The notes under the pieces are model-generated. The model searched no databases, was not told the origin of the DNA, and worked only from the letters and a program-made list of their open reading frames with translations. Positions 1 through 7,394 of a stretch of DNA of 64,000 nt are shown here, in pieces. The position numbers and the translations under genes are program-made. Origin of the DNA: Pseudomonas sp. JAI120 (GTDB taxonomy: Bacteria > Pseudomonadota > Gammaproteobacteria > Pseudomonadales > Pseudomonadaceae); assembly GCF_014207255.1 (NCBI RefSeq), contig NZ_JACHCZ010000001.1, positions 1,479,378 to 1,543,377 of the forward strand, written 5' to 3'. The stretch's first letter is position 1, and each line of letters begins with the position of its first letter.

Positions 1-693
1 GATGCTTTCCGACACTTGAGCCAGCACCCCGTCACGCTGCGGTGGCGTCTGACGATCATCAAACAGCACATACCCGTAGCCTTCGCCGTGGTTGTGATTG
101 GCTCCGCCCACCACGAGCTCAGCGCCAAAGTCATGGGTTTGACGCACCCAGGCCGAATTCCTGTCAGCCAAGTCGCGGGCGGCCACCCACCGCGACAGCC
201 CGTACACGCCCATTCCCTCCAGACAACGCTTGCTTGTCTCGCCCTCAAGGCTCTTTGCAAGGGCCGCCTCAAACGTCGAGTAACCACCCGACTTTTGCTT
301 GCGCTTTATAAAGGCCGCCAACATGAAGTTGGCATGCCTGACCACGTCAGGGTCCGGCCCCGTGACCCCTGAAGCCTGTGTGACCCGCTCAAGCTCTGCC
401 TGGGACACATACACCCTGTGTTGATCCTTCATGGTGACGGCATATCCTTCACCCACAGGGGTTACTTCGTTGAAAACATCGGTGGGACGCGAGCCGAGGG
501 TCATCATCATCATTTTGATAACGGCCACGTGAGTACTGCAGTCAACGTTTTCGCCGAATCGACGCTCGGCGCCATGAAGTGCACTCACAGGGTCATCCCC
601 TTTCGCGCCGGGCTTCATGCTGGACATACTTGAAAGGTGCTCAGGCAAGCGAATCGCCATGCCGGTGCCACGGCCATCAACAGAAGCGTTCAT
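1..693 (-). CDS. Partial papain-like-pattern protein, paralogue of the next gene (3' end outside window)
   Basis: An open frame of 231 codons starts at ATG 693 behind an AGGAG box and runs off the left edge, so the C-terminus is missing. It aligns with the C-terminal half of the neighbouring protein (781-1743): both have a Cys at the start of a helix (Cys52, VDCSTHVAVIK), then a PTD(V/I)..EV..VG(E/D)GY.(V/I)TM(K/R)D block, then a GPD....(A)NF/QF block, and a His (His187, RQTH) in the C-terminal part. The Cys-then-His order suggests a papain-like fold, but this is inference and catalysis is unproven. The N-terminal helical and proline-rich segment of the paralogue is missing here. A hairpin with a T-run separates the two genes. 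Function is not recognised; a secreted or injected effector is one possibility. Confidence 0.7.
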   Translation of the reverse strand, partial: MNASVDGRGTGMAIRLPEHLSSMSSMKPGAKGDDPVSALHGAERRFGENVDCSTHVAVIKMMMMTLGSRPTDVFNEVTPVGEGYAVTMKDQHRVYVSQAELERVTQASGVTGPDPDVVRHANFMLAAFIKRKQKSGGYSTFEAALAKSLEGETSKRCLEGMGVYGLSRWVAARDLADRNSAWVRQTHDFGAELVVGGANHNHGEGYGYVLFDDRQTPPQRDGVLAQVSESI

Positions 694-726
694 GGATCTG
701 CTCCTAAAGCAGGACTGCTGGAAAAT

Positions 727-751
727 ATGCAGCCAGAAACCCTGGCTGCAT
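727..751 (-). terminator. Hairpin between the two paralogous effector-like genes
   Basis: A perfect 10-bp stem (ATGCAGCCAG/CTGGCTGCAT) with a 5-nt loop is followed, on the minus strand, by ATATTTTCC. It sits just after the stop codon of the 781-1743 gene, as an intrinsic terminator would. Confidence 0.6.
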
Positions 752-780
752 CCCTTGACCAGGAAACAAGTACGCGCCGC

Positions 781-1743
781 TCAAACCAGTGCGATGGCCT
801 GCCCGTGTGTCGGCGCGCCACCTGGTCGCCCGTATAACTCCTCGCGACCATTGATCACAGCCACTGAATGAAGGGATCGGTTACACATGCCCAACTGACC
901 GTTGGCGAGGTCTCGCACGCTGACCGTCCTCATGTATTTTCGCAAACCCAAGCGCTCGAAGCCTTCACCGGGGCCACGCTCATCCTCACCATCGTTCAAG
1001 CTGCTCACGCCAGCCTGAAAACTGCGGCGAGCCCGGCCGTCGTTATTTTCCAGTTGTGCGCGCTTGGCACTCACGGCGAACAGGAATTGCGCATCCTTGA
1101 GCATACCTTTATCAGGGCCGATGAATTTCGAACCGGCCGCGCCTATTCGCAACTCCTGGTCGCTCAGGGTAAGGACATAGTCATCGCGCATCGTTATCTG
1201 ATAGCCATCGCCGACTCTAAGTACCTCCTTATAAATATCCGTGGGGCTTTGGCCGAACTTGTACATCGCCGCCTTGATGGCCGATACCGTGACACAGTTA
1301 CCATCCGGCCCTTGGCGGAAGCCACTCCAGATATTGTCGGGCTTGGCGCCATTACGCTTATCGGACAAGTTCGGAATATGGGCCGGGACATTTCGTCTCG
1401 GTTCCGGTGCAGGTATCGGTGCAGGTACAAATGGAGGGGTGACTTCCGGTTTCGGCGCAACATCGCGATCACTCTTATCCGGTTTAACCGAGACCAGGTT
1501 AATCAATTGAGTGACTAATGAGTTGAACAACGTGATCAAGTTTGCAATCGGAGCTAAGTGATCTCCTATCGCAACGCTATTTGGCCGAACACTTACAGGC
1601 GTAGATACGGAGCCTGCTCTAAAGCCAGCACTTTCCGGCTTGGAAGGCAGCACAGTTTCATTGATAGCGGTCGGTAACTCCCTATGCAACACCTGACGCA
1701 CATCCACTGTGCGAGCAATATTATTAATTGGGTAGCATGACAT
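781..1743 (-). CDS. Putative cysteine-protease-fold protein with helical N-terminus and Pro linker
   Basis: The protein has 320 residues. An N-terminal region (1-60) rich in Ser, Val and Pro leads to an amphipathic stretch (about 64-86, HLAPIANLITLFNSLVTQLI). A proline-rich linker follows (about 95-120), and then a compact domain (135-320). The domain holds GNCVTVSAIKAA (Cys150 at a helix start), CNRSLHSVAVING (His292, Asn298) and a C-terminal YGRPGGAP block. This C...H...N order is the pattern of papain-like enzymes. It is a tandem paralogue of the partial gene at 1-693. There is no classical signal peptide, so Sec export is not expected. The modular build (helical N-terminus, linker, domain) resembles injected effectors, but no Hrp box was found upstream. 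I do not recognise a named family. Confidence 0.75.
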   Translation of the reverse strand: MSCYPINNIARTVDVRQVLHRELPTAINETVLPSKPESAGFRAGSVSTPVSVRPNSVAIGDHLAPIANLITLFNSLVTQLINLVSVKPDKSDRDVAPKPEVTPPFVPAPIPAPEPRRNVPAHIPNLSDKRNGAKPDNIWSGFRQGPDGNCVTVSAIKAAMYKFGQSPTDIYKEVLRVGDGYQITMRDDYVLTLSDQELRIGAAGSKFIGPDKGMLKDAQFLFAVSAKRAQLENNDGRARRSFQAGVSSLNDGEDERGPGEGFERLGLRKYMRTVSVRDLANGQLGMCNRSLHSVAVINGREELYGRPGGAPTHGQAIALV

Positions 1744-1772
1744 GATTGTCTCTCTACATTCTTAGCGATTCT

Positions 1773-1797
1773 CCGAAGATTACGTCCGGAGAACGCT
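1773..1797. other. Small hairpin between repeat protein and effector-like gene
   Basis: TTCTCCG and CGGAGAA form a 7-bp stem in the 90-base gap between the 1834-3195 gene and the 781-1743 gene. No T-run follows on the minus strand, so it may be an attenuator or mRNA-stability hairpin rather than a terminator. Confidence 0.35.
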
Positions 1798-1833
1798 GTT
1801 TTTATCGAAGAGGTCGAAATACGACGCCAGGCA

Positions 1834-3195
1834 TCAGGTCCTTGCGCGGCGACGATTGATAAAGCTCCAACCTTTGATATCTGCGTGAGATTCGGCTGGG
1901 CCCGGGCTAGTCACATCAGGTGCAGGCTTTGGCACGACTGGGTTAACCGGCGGCTGCGGTGTGTCCTCGAGCTTGGGCTGCGGTTTCACCGTGGTTTGCG
2001 GCGTAGCCTCGGGCTTGGGCTGCGGCGTTACCGTGGTTGGCGGCGTAGCGTCGGGCTTGGGCTGCGGTTTCACCGTGGTTTGCGGTGTAGCGTCGGGCTT
2101 GGGTTGCGGCGTTACCGTGGTTTGCGGCGTAGCGTCGGGCTTGGGCTGCGGTTTCACCGTGGTTTGCGGCGTAGCGTCGGGCTTGGGCTGCGGTTTCACC
2201 GTGGTTTGCGGCGTAGCGTCGGGCTTGGGCTGCGGTGTCACCGTGGTTTGCGGCGTAGCGTCGGGCTTGGGCTGCGGCGTCACCGTGGTTTGCGGCGTAG
2301 CGTCGGGCTTGGGCTGCGGCGTTACCGTGGTTTGCGGCGTAGCGTCAGGCTTGGGCTGCGGTGTCACCGTGGTTTGCCTGCCTTTGTCGTGCTCGGCCCT
2401 GGTATCTGGACAGTGGCAATGGCCGACATTGACTTCCACCTTCACCTGCGCATTCGCATCGTTGGTGACGTGGATGCCAGGTTGGGGAACTGGAGGCAGA
2501 TAACGAGGGGTCGGTTTAGGCGGTATCACCTGAAACACGCCATCATCCGTTTTGATCTTGACCTTCATCTGATCGTCCCCATTTGGCGCGGTCTTGGGTA
2601 ACGGGTTTACGCCTGGCTGAACTTTCGGCTGATCCGCGGCGTTCGGCGCCACCTTCGGCAACGGGTTGGCGTCTGGCTGGACTTTCGGCTGATCCGCGGC
2701 GTTCGGCACCACTTTCGGCAACAGGCTGACGTCTGGCTGCACTTTCGGCTGATTCGCGGCGTTCGGCGCCACTTTCGGCAACGGGCTGGCGTCTGGCTGC
2801 ACTTTCGCCTGATCCGCGGCGTTCGGCGCCACCTTCGGCAACGGGCTTGAGTCCGTGCTGTTTTTTTTCTGAGGGTCTGTACCCGAGTTAACCTTGGCCG
2901 ACGTATCAGAGTTGGTCTTCAGGTCAGGAGTTATATTTTTCCCCGTTACCATTTCCCGCATGGCCCTGAAAACTTGTTCAAGCATGTCAAACAACTTAGA
3001 CAGCGCCCCTGCGCTAATCATCATCTCGCCCTGCGAACCTCGGGAGAGGTCTTGCTGAATAGTGGGCGGAATAACTTTTGAATCATTAGTGGCGGTACCG
3101 GGTGAGCCCCCCGTTTTAGAAAGTACTGGTACCTGCGAATCATTGGGTGTTGCATCAAACTTCACAAAAGGCGAACTATCAATCGAGAAAGACAT
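1834..3195 (-). CDS. Repeat-rich acidic/proline protein (two tandem peptide-repeat families)
   Basis: The protein has about 453 residues from ATG 3195 (MSFSIDSSP), with AAGGA upstream; a TTG two codons earlier is also possible. The N-terminal part (about 60-88) is a predicted amphipathic helix (ALSKLFDMLEQVFRAMREMV). It is followed by five copies of a 20-residue unit around LPKVAPNAADQPKVQPD (about 117-216). A short unique region with HCHCPD comes next, then ten copies of a 14-residue unit TTVTPQPKPDATPQ (about 283-423). At DNA level the last array is a 42-bp tandem repeat prone to copy-number change. The helix-plus-linker design resembles the N-terminus of the 781-1743 protein. There is no Sec signal. 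The Pro/Lys/Thr repeats suggest an extended stalk or wall-interacting segment. Function is not recognised. Confidence 0.75.
   Translation of the reverse strand: MSFSIDSSPFVKFDATPNDSQVPVLSKTGGSPGTATNDSKVIPPTIQQDLSRGSQGEMMISAGALSKLFDMLEQVFRAMREMVTGKNITPDLKTNSDTSAKVNSGTDPQKKNSTDSSPLPKVAPNAADQAKVQPDASPLPKVAPNAANQPKVQPDVSLLPKVVPNAADQPKVQPDANPLPKVAPNAADQPKVQPGVNPLPKTAPNGDDQMKVKIKTDDGVFQVIPPKPTPRYLPPVPQPGIHVTNDANAQVKVEVNVGHCHCPDTRAEHDKGRQTTVTPQPKPDATPQTTVTPQPKPDATPQTTVTPQPKPDATPQTTVTPQPKPDATPQTTVKPQPKPDATPQTTVKPQPKPDATPQTTVTPQPKPDATPQTTVKPQPKPDATPPTTVTPQPKPEATPQTTVKPQPKLEDTPQPPVNPVVPKPAPDVTSPGPAESHADIKGWSFINRRRART
1960..2390. repeat. 42-bp tandem coding repeats, about ten copies
   Basis: These nucleotide repeats encode the TTV(T/K)PQPKPDATPQ units. 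Copies differ mainly in the ACC/AAA switch that gives VTP or VKP, and in a few third bases, which suggests recent expansion and shuffling. Confidence 0.9.
2590..2850. repeat. 60-bp tandem coding repeats, about five copies
   Basis: These encode the 20-residue PLPKVAPNAADQPKVQPD unit. The copies keep the phase of the reading frame and include one diverged edge copy (PLPKTAPNGDDQMKV). Confidence 0.85.
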
Positions 3196-3254
3196 TATCA
3201 ATATTCCTTAGTCAGCGCCGCCATGAGCATGAGCACATAGGACAGCGACAGGAT

Positions 3255-3476
3255 TTATGGAGGCCGAAAACAACAGTGTTGCATCTCAGTCCCTTCATTC
3301 GTGGAATCTGACGCCATCAAGTTCCAGAAATCGCGGTTCACATAAGGAAAGGAAACCAAACTTTCGGACTTTGCCTCATCGCTATCCCCAGAAAGCCGCG
3401 ATTCAACCCGCATGTGCGCATTGCCGGTAGACACAAGCACTAATAAACCGCCGCGCATGTCATTAAGCGAAATCAT
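3255..3476 (-). CDS. Possible small hypothetical protein
   Basis: A 73-codon frame begins at ATG 3476 (MISLNDMRGG), six bases after GGGGCGG; an upstream ATG at 3488 has no ribosome site. It lies in the 480-base gap upstream of the repeat protein and reads the same way. It has no recognisable domain or membrane segment. It may be a small member of the accessory cluster or a remnant. Confidence 0.35.
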   Translation of the reverse strand: MISLNDMRGGLLVLVSTGNAHMRVESRLSGDSDEAKSESLVSFPYVNRDFWNLMASDSTNEGTEMQHCCFRPP

Positions 3477-3615
3477 TAGCCGCCCCATTAAATCAATGTT
3501 TGTGCTAGTTCACGCGCACAGGAATACCATCAGCACGACTAGCCCGCCCCGCTAAAAAAATGACAGGAACTTACAGAGTGATTCAGCAGTAACGTTTAAA
3601 TACCTTAAAATGCAA

Positions 3616-3645
3616 AATGCTCCGTATCTTTCGATAAGGAGCATT
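3616..3645 (-). terminator. Intrinsic terminator downstream of dusC
   Basis: AATGCTCC...GGAGCATT form a 13-position stem with one mismatch and a TTTC loop. On the minus strand the hairpin is followed by TTGCATTTT, just after the dusC stop. Confidence 0.7.
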
Positions 3646-3676
3646 CGCTTGAAATACAGGCAGACAGTTTCCAGTG

Positions 3677-4636
3677 TCAGGCCGCGCCCAAAGGACTCAT
3701 CCCTAATAAACGACTGACGTGGTCCAATTCGGTTTCCCGGCGCAGAGCGGTAAACAGTTCCACCGCTTCCGGGTAATTGCGCGTTAGCATCGCCAGCCAC
3801 TGCTTCAAGCGACCAGGCGCCTGACGATCAGTCAACTGCGCCACGCACTGGGTCCAGAAGCCCTGAAGCATAGGCTGCAGTTGAGCCCAGGTCATTTCCA
3901 CCACCTCTCCACCTGCACGTGCGGCGGCGATTTGCCGGGCCAGGTCTGGGCGCGCCACCAAGCCACGACCGAGCATGATGTCTTCGACACCACTGATCTC
4001 CCGACAGCGCCGCCAGTCTTCTACGCTCCAGATATCGCCGTTGGCGAACACCGGCACCTTGACCACATCCTGTACACGCGGAATCCACTCCCAGTGGGCT
4101 GGCGGTTTGTAGCCATCGGTCTTGGTACGCGCATGCACCACGATATGCGCCGCACCACCTTCGGCCAGTGCCGTGGCACACACCAGCGCGCCATCCGGGC
4201 TGTCGAAGCCCAGGCGCATCTTGGCGGTGACCGGGATATGGGCAGGCACGGCACGACGCACGTGTTCGACGATCCGATTGAGCAGCTCCGGCTCCTTGAG
4301 CAGCACCGCACCGCCACGGGATTTATTGACGGTCTTGGCCGGGCAGCCGAAGTTCAGGTCGATGACTTCGGAGCCCAGCTCGCAGGCCAACGCGGCGTTT
4401 TCCGCCAGGCACACCGGGTCGGAACCGAGCAATTGCACGCGCAACGGCACACCGGCTGCGGTATGGGCGCCGTGCAGCAGTTCCGGGGCGAGCTTGTGGA
4501 AATACGCCGGGGTGAGCAGGCGGTCGTTGACGCGGATGAACTCGGTCACGCACCAGTCGATACCGCCCACGCGGGTCAACACGTCCCGCAGGATGTTGTC
4601 GACCAACCCCTCCATGGGCGCCAAAGCAATTTGCAT
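3677..4636 (-). CDS. dusC: tRNA-dihydrouridine(16) synthase DusC
   Basis: This FMN-dependent enzyme reduces uridine 16 in the tRNA D-loop. The protein has about 319 residues from ATG 4636 ([10 protein letters not shown]); a GTG three codons upstream is also possible. Family landmarks are the APMEG N-terminus, the [15 protein letters not shown] block with the catalytic Cys in GCPA, H...R around [10 protein letters not shown], and the FMN-phosphate region ANGDIWS and [11 protein letters not shown]. The full barrel and C-terminal helical domain are present, and length fits DusC. It is the last gene of a leftward series (TetR, hydrolase, thioesterase, dusC) and is followed by a terminator hairpin. 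Confidence 0.93.
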   Translation of the reverse strand: MQIALAPMEGLVDNILRDVLTRVGGIDWCVTEFIRVNDRLLTPAYFHKLAPELLHGAHTAAGVPLRVQLLGSDPVCLAENAALACELGSEVIDLNFGCPAKTVNKSRGGAVLLKEPELLNRIVEHVRRAVPAHIPVTAKMRLGFDSPDGALVCATALAEGGAAHIVVHARTKTDGYKPPAHWEWIPRVQDVVKVPVFANGDIWSVEDWRRCREISGVEDIMLGRGLVARPDLARQIAAARAGGEVVEMTWAQLQPMLQGFWTQCVAQLTDRQAPGRLKQWLAMLTRNYPEAVELFTALRRETELDHVSRLLGMSPLGAA

Positions 4637-4691
4637 GGAAAACACTCAACAAAAATCGTGGCGCAGTTTACTGGGTTTCCCGCGGCAACCG

Positions 4692-5126
4692 TTAACCCCC
4701 TGTCAGGGCGGGGCCATAACCGTCGAGAAACTCGGCCGGCATGCGCTTGGGCTTGCCGGTGGACAATTCGATGCAGACAAAGGTGGTGTGCGCCCGCAGC
4801 AAGGTCGCACCATCACGCGGGCGTACCAACTGGAAACGGCGGGTCATCTTCAGGCGCTGATCCCAATCGACGATCCACGTGGCCAACTGCAGCTCGTCGC
4901 CTTCGTAGCCTGCCGCCAGGTAATCGATTTCATGACGCACCACCGCCATGGCACGGTCCAGGCGGCGGTATTCGGTGAGGTCCAGCCCCAGGCGCTGGGA
5001 GTGGCGCCAGGCGCAGCGCTCCAGCCAGGACACGTACACCGCGTTATTGGCGTGCCCCAGGCCGTCGATGTCTTCAGGCGCGACCTGCAGATCGATGATA
5101 AACGGCGTTGCCAAATCCCAGCCCAT
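4692..5126 (-). CDS. Acyl-CoA thioesterase, 4HBT hotdog family
   Basis: The 144-residue single hotdog-domain protein resembles the YbgC/FadM type. The N-terminal motif VAPEDIDGLGHANNAVYVSWLE carries the catalytic Asp (DIDGLGH) and the following helix. It would hydrolyse acyl-CoA thioesters in the cytoplasm; the substrate cannot be told from sequence. It lies 40 bases after the alpha/beta hydrolase gene and 55 bases before dusC, all on the minus strand, so co-transcription is likely. Confidence 0.85.
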   Translation of the reverse strand: MGWDLATPFIIDLQVAPEDIDGLGHANNAVYVSWLERCAWRHSQRLGLDLTEYRRLDRAMAVVRHEIDYLAAGYEGDELQLATWIVDWDQRLKMTRRFQLVRPRDGATLLRAHTTFVCIELSTGKPKRMPAEFLDGYGPALTGG

Positions 5127-5166
5127 GCCTTGCTCCAGTCGATTAATGTCGGCGGGGGGCAGTGTA

Positions 5167-6000
5167 TCAGGCGGTTTGCCGGTCCTGTAGACGGCGCCCC
5201 GCCAACAACGCCAGCACGCCCTCGATCACCCGGGGATCGGCCAGCACTTTCTGGTGCCCGCCCTGCTCCAGGCGCAGCAGGCGGCTGTCGAACCAGGCTT
5301 CGTGGATGGCTTGAGACGCCTTGACCGGAACGAAGGTATCGTCTTCGGCGTGCACGATCAGGCCAGGGATATTCATCTGGTAATGGGCCACATCCAGGTG
5401 TTTGAGCGGCATTCCGAAGGTCAACTCCACCCCCTGGATAAATGCCGAGCGTGCACGCGCCGGTAAACCGACCATATGGGTAAAGCCGCGCAGCACATCC
5501 AGGAAGCGTGACGGGGCGGCGATGCTCACCAACGCCTCGGTACGCAGCCCCAACTGCACTGCCAGCATCGCACTGGCACCGCCCATGGAATGGCCGATCA
5601 CAGCGTGCAGCGGCGGCAGTTCGGCAGCCGCCTCCAGCATGGCCCGGGCGAACAGCAGCACGTGAGCCTCCCGTCCCGGCGAACGACCATGGGCGGGGCC
5701 ATCCAGGGCAATCACGGAGTATCCGTTGTCTATCAACGCGGTGATCAAGCTGGCGAACTGGGTTGGACGACCTTCCCAGCCGTGCATCAACAACACCGCA
5801 GGGCCTTGACCCCAGCGCAGGGCGGACAGGCCGAAACGCAAGGTAATGCGTTCCGATTGCGCCAGCAGCGGCAGTTCCCAGTCACGCGGCGGCAGGTCGC
5901 GTGGCGTCATGAAGACACGCCGCATCTTATTGGCCACGGTTTGCGGTGCCAGGTGTCCCACGGTGCCGTTGAAGCGACGAAGCCAGGTTAACGCGCCCAT
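5167..6000 (-). CDS. Alpha/beta hydrolase
   Basis: The 277-residue protein has a full alpha/beta hydrolase fold. The strand-turn LLMHGWEG gives the oxyanion region, GHSMGG (about 137-142) the nucleophile Ser, HAEDDTFVP the Asp and GGHQKVL the His. There is no signal peptide, so it is cytoplasmic. Its start is 14 bases after the stop of the TetR regulator gene, which probably controls it. Substrate unknown. Confidence 0.87.
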   Translation of the reverse strand: MGALTWLRRFNGTVGHLAPQTVANKMRRVFMTPRDLPPRDWELPLLAQSERITLRFGLSALRWGQGPAVLLMHGWEGRPTQFASLITALIDNGYSVIALDGPAHGRSPGREAHVLLFARAMLEAAAELPPLHAVIGHSMGGASAMLAVQLGLRTEALVSIAAPSRFLDVLRGFTHMVGLPARARSAFIQGVELTFGMPLKHLDVAHYQMNIPGLIVHAEDDTFVPVKASQAIHEAWFDSRLLRLEQGGHQKVLADPRVIEGVLALLAGRRLQDRQTA

Positions 6001-6014
6001 CCTCGCACCCTCTT

Positions 6015-6554
6015 TTAGCGCACAGCCGACTTGGCCGCACGTAACACTCGGTCCGACAGCTCGCCCGGACCCAGGGCACGCGCCAAGGCCAGTCCACCGA
6101 TCATCAACGCCATATCAGCCAAGGCTTTGTCGGTGTCTTCAGGACTGGCGGCGAGCTGGGCAACCATCAGTTCCACATGCTCGTTCAGCACTTCGCGAAA
6201 GGCGTCCGGCAGCCGCGCCATCTCGCCCACGGTAGCTGGGATCGGGCATGCTTGAACCGTTGAATCGCGATGCTTGCGCGACAGATAAAATGCCGCCACC
6301 AGGCCTCTGCGCTCTTCTCCCGTCAGTTGTGCGTCGATATCGTCGATAGCGGCACGACGGCGCGCCAACAGCTGGGTGAAGGCCTCCAGCATCAAGGCGT
6401 CCTTGCTTTCAAAGTGCGCGTAAAAACCACCGACGGTCAGCCCCGCCGCGCCCATGACTTCACCCACGCTAGGCTCGGCTGGACCACGCTGGATCAACGC
6501 GGCGCTGGCGGCTTGCAGAATACGTTCGCGGGTTTGCGCTTTTTTATCGCTCAT
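6015..6554 (-). CDS. TetR-family transcriptional regulator
   Basis: The start is ATG 6554 (MSDKKAQTRERILQAAS) behind GGAGG, not the upstream in-frame ATG, which gives a 179-residue protein. Residues about 10-50 form the TetR HTH (ILQAASAALIQRGPAEPSVGEVMGAAGLTVGGFYAHFESKDAL). The C-terminal half is an all-helical ligand/dimer domain. It is the first gene of the leftward hydrolase group, and a perfect 27-bp palindrome lies 24 bases upstream. Autoregulation through that site is a reasonable inference. Confidence 0.9.
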   Translation of the reverse strand: MSDKKAQTRERILQAASAALIQRGPAEPSVGEVMGAAGLTVGGFYAHFESKDALMLEAFTQLLARRRAAIDDIDAQLTGEERRGLVAAFYLSRKHRDSTVQACPIPATVGEMARLPDAFREVLNEHVELMVAQLAASPEDTDKALADMALMIGGLALARALGPGELSDRVLRAAKSAVR

Positions 6555-6577
6555 CGTTGCCTCCGACTTTCCTGAGT

Positions 6578-6604
6578 TAAATATTATTACCATAATAATA
6601 TTTA
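6578..6604. promoter_or_regulatory. Perfect AT-rich palindrome, candidate TetR operator
   Basis: Two perfect 12-bp arms, TAAATATTATTA and TAATAATATTTA, flank a 3-bp centre CCA. It is 24 bp upstream of the regulator's ATG, where it would cover the promoter. Confidence 0.75.
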
Positions 6605-6681
6605 GCAAGCGACAGACATGACCACTGGTCAGCACAAAAAAGGGAATGGAAGAGAGAATTGGCCAAACGCCAGACAAACAA

Positions 6682-6729
6682 AAGGGCCATTCAATAATTG
6701 AATGACCCTTAAAAATCCCGCAAAGCGGG
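6682..6729 (-). terminator. Tandem terminators after the tRNA cluster
   Basis: Reading the minus strand, CCCGC-TTT-GCGGG is followed by ATTTTT (6711-6729). A longer hairpin AAGGGTCATTCAA/TTGAATGGCCCTT follows, with TTTTG after it (6682-6710). Both lie just after the last tRNA-Glu. Confidence 0.8.
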
Positions 6730-6735
6730 TAATCG

Positions 6736-6811
6736 TGGCGTCCCCTAGGGGACTCGAACCCCTGTTACCGCCGTGAAAGGGCGGTGTCCTAGGCCACTAG
6801 ACGAAGGGGAC
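6736..6811 (-). tRNA. tRNA-Glu (UUC), copy 2
   Basis: A 76-nt cloverleaf on the minus strand including an encoded CCA. The acceptor GTCCCCT pairs with AGGGGAC, the anticodon loop CTTTCAC holds TTC, and the T-arm is GGTTCGAGTCC. Identical to the copy at 7018-7093. Confidence 0.97.
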
Positions 6812-6891
6812 ACAAACCTTCTATACACCTGATCAGTGCTGAGAACTGATCTGATTCAAGGACGGTGTGGCCGGACCTTGAACCTGTAAAT

Positions 6892-6967
<76 letters not shown>

Positions 6968-7017
6968 GGATTTTTCGCCTCGCGGCGCAGCAGACCTTTC
7001 GAACTGCTTGTTGAAAC

Positions 7018-7093
7018 TGGCGTCCCCTAGGGGACTCGAACCCCTGTTACCGCCGTGAAAGGGCGGTGTCCTAGGCCACTAGACGAAGGGGAC
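7018..7093 (-). tRNA. tRNA-Glu (UUC), copy 1
   Basis: Same 76-nt tRNA-Glu as at 6736-6811, offset by 282 bases. The linkers between genes are also near-identical (GTACACCTGATCAG, GACGGTGTGGCC), which shows that the Glu-Ala pair duplicated as a unit. Confidence 0.97.
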
Positions 7094-7171
7094 AAAACCT
7101 TCTGTACACCTGATCAGCGCTGAGAGCTGATCGATTCAAGGACGGTGTGGCCAGACCTTGAACCTGTAAAT

Positions 7172-7247
<76 letters not shown>

Positions 7248-7348
7248 TCATCGGTGAGGACGGGGCGAATCTTAATGGCGGTTTGGAAACGTGTCAAATT
7301 TATTTTCAACATTTTCCAAAGTTTTTTGCCGGGATAACAATCACTTAC

Positions 7349-7380
7349 CGACGAAACCCCGGAAAACCTGGGTTTCGTCG
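7349..7380 (-). terminator. Strong hairpin after gltX
   Basis: A perfect 11-bp stem (CGACGAAACCC/GGGTTTCGTCG) with a 10-nt loop lies 14 bases after the gltX stop codon. No long T-run follows, so it may terminate weakly or stabilise the 3' end. Confidence 0.6.
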
Positions 7381-7394
7381 CTGCAGCGGACTGT

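Noticed and set aside
1960..2390. Regular 42-bp repeats that could suggest a CRISPR array
   Set aside because: There are no unique spacers; the repeats are contiguous, keep reading frame and encode a peptide unit.
1741..3260. Search for a HrpL-type promoter ahead of the effector-like genes
   Set aside because: No GGAACC followed at the right distance by CCAC was found upstream of 1743 or 3195, so a type III link is not claimed.
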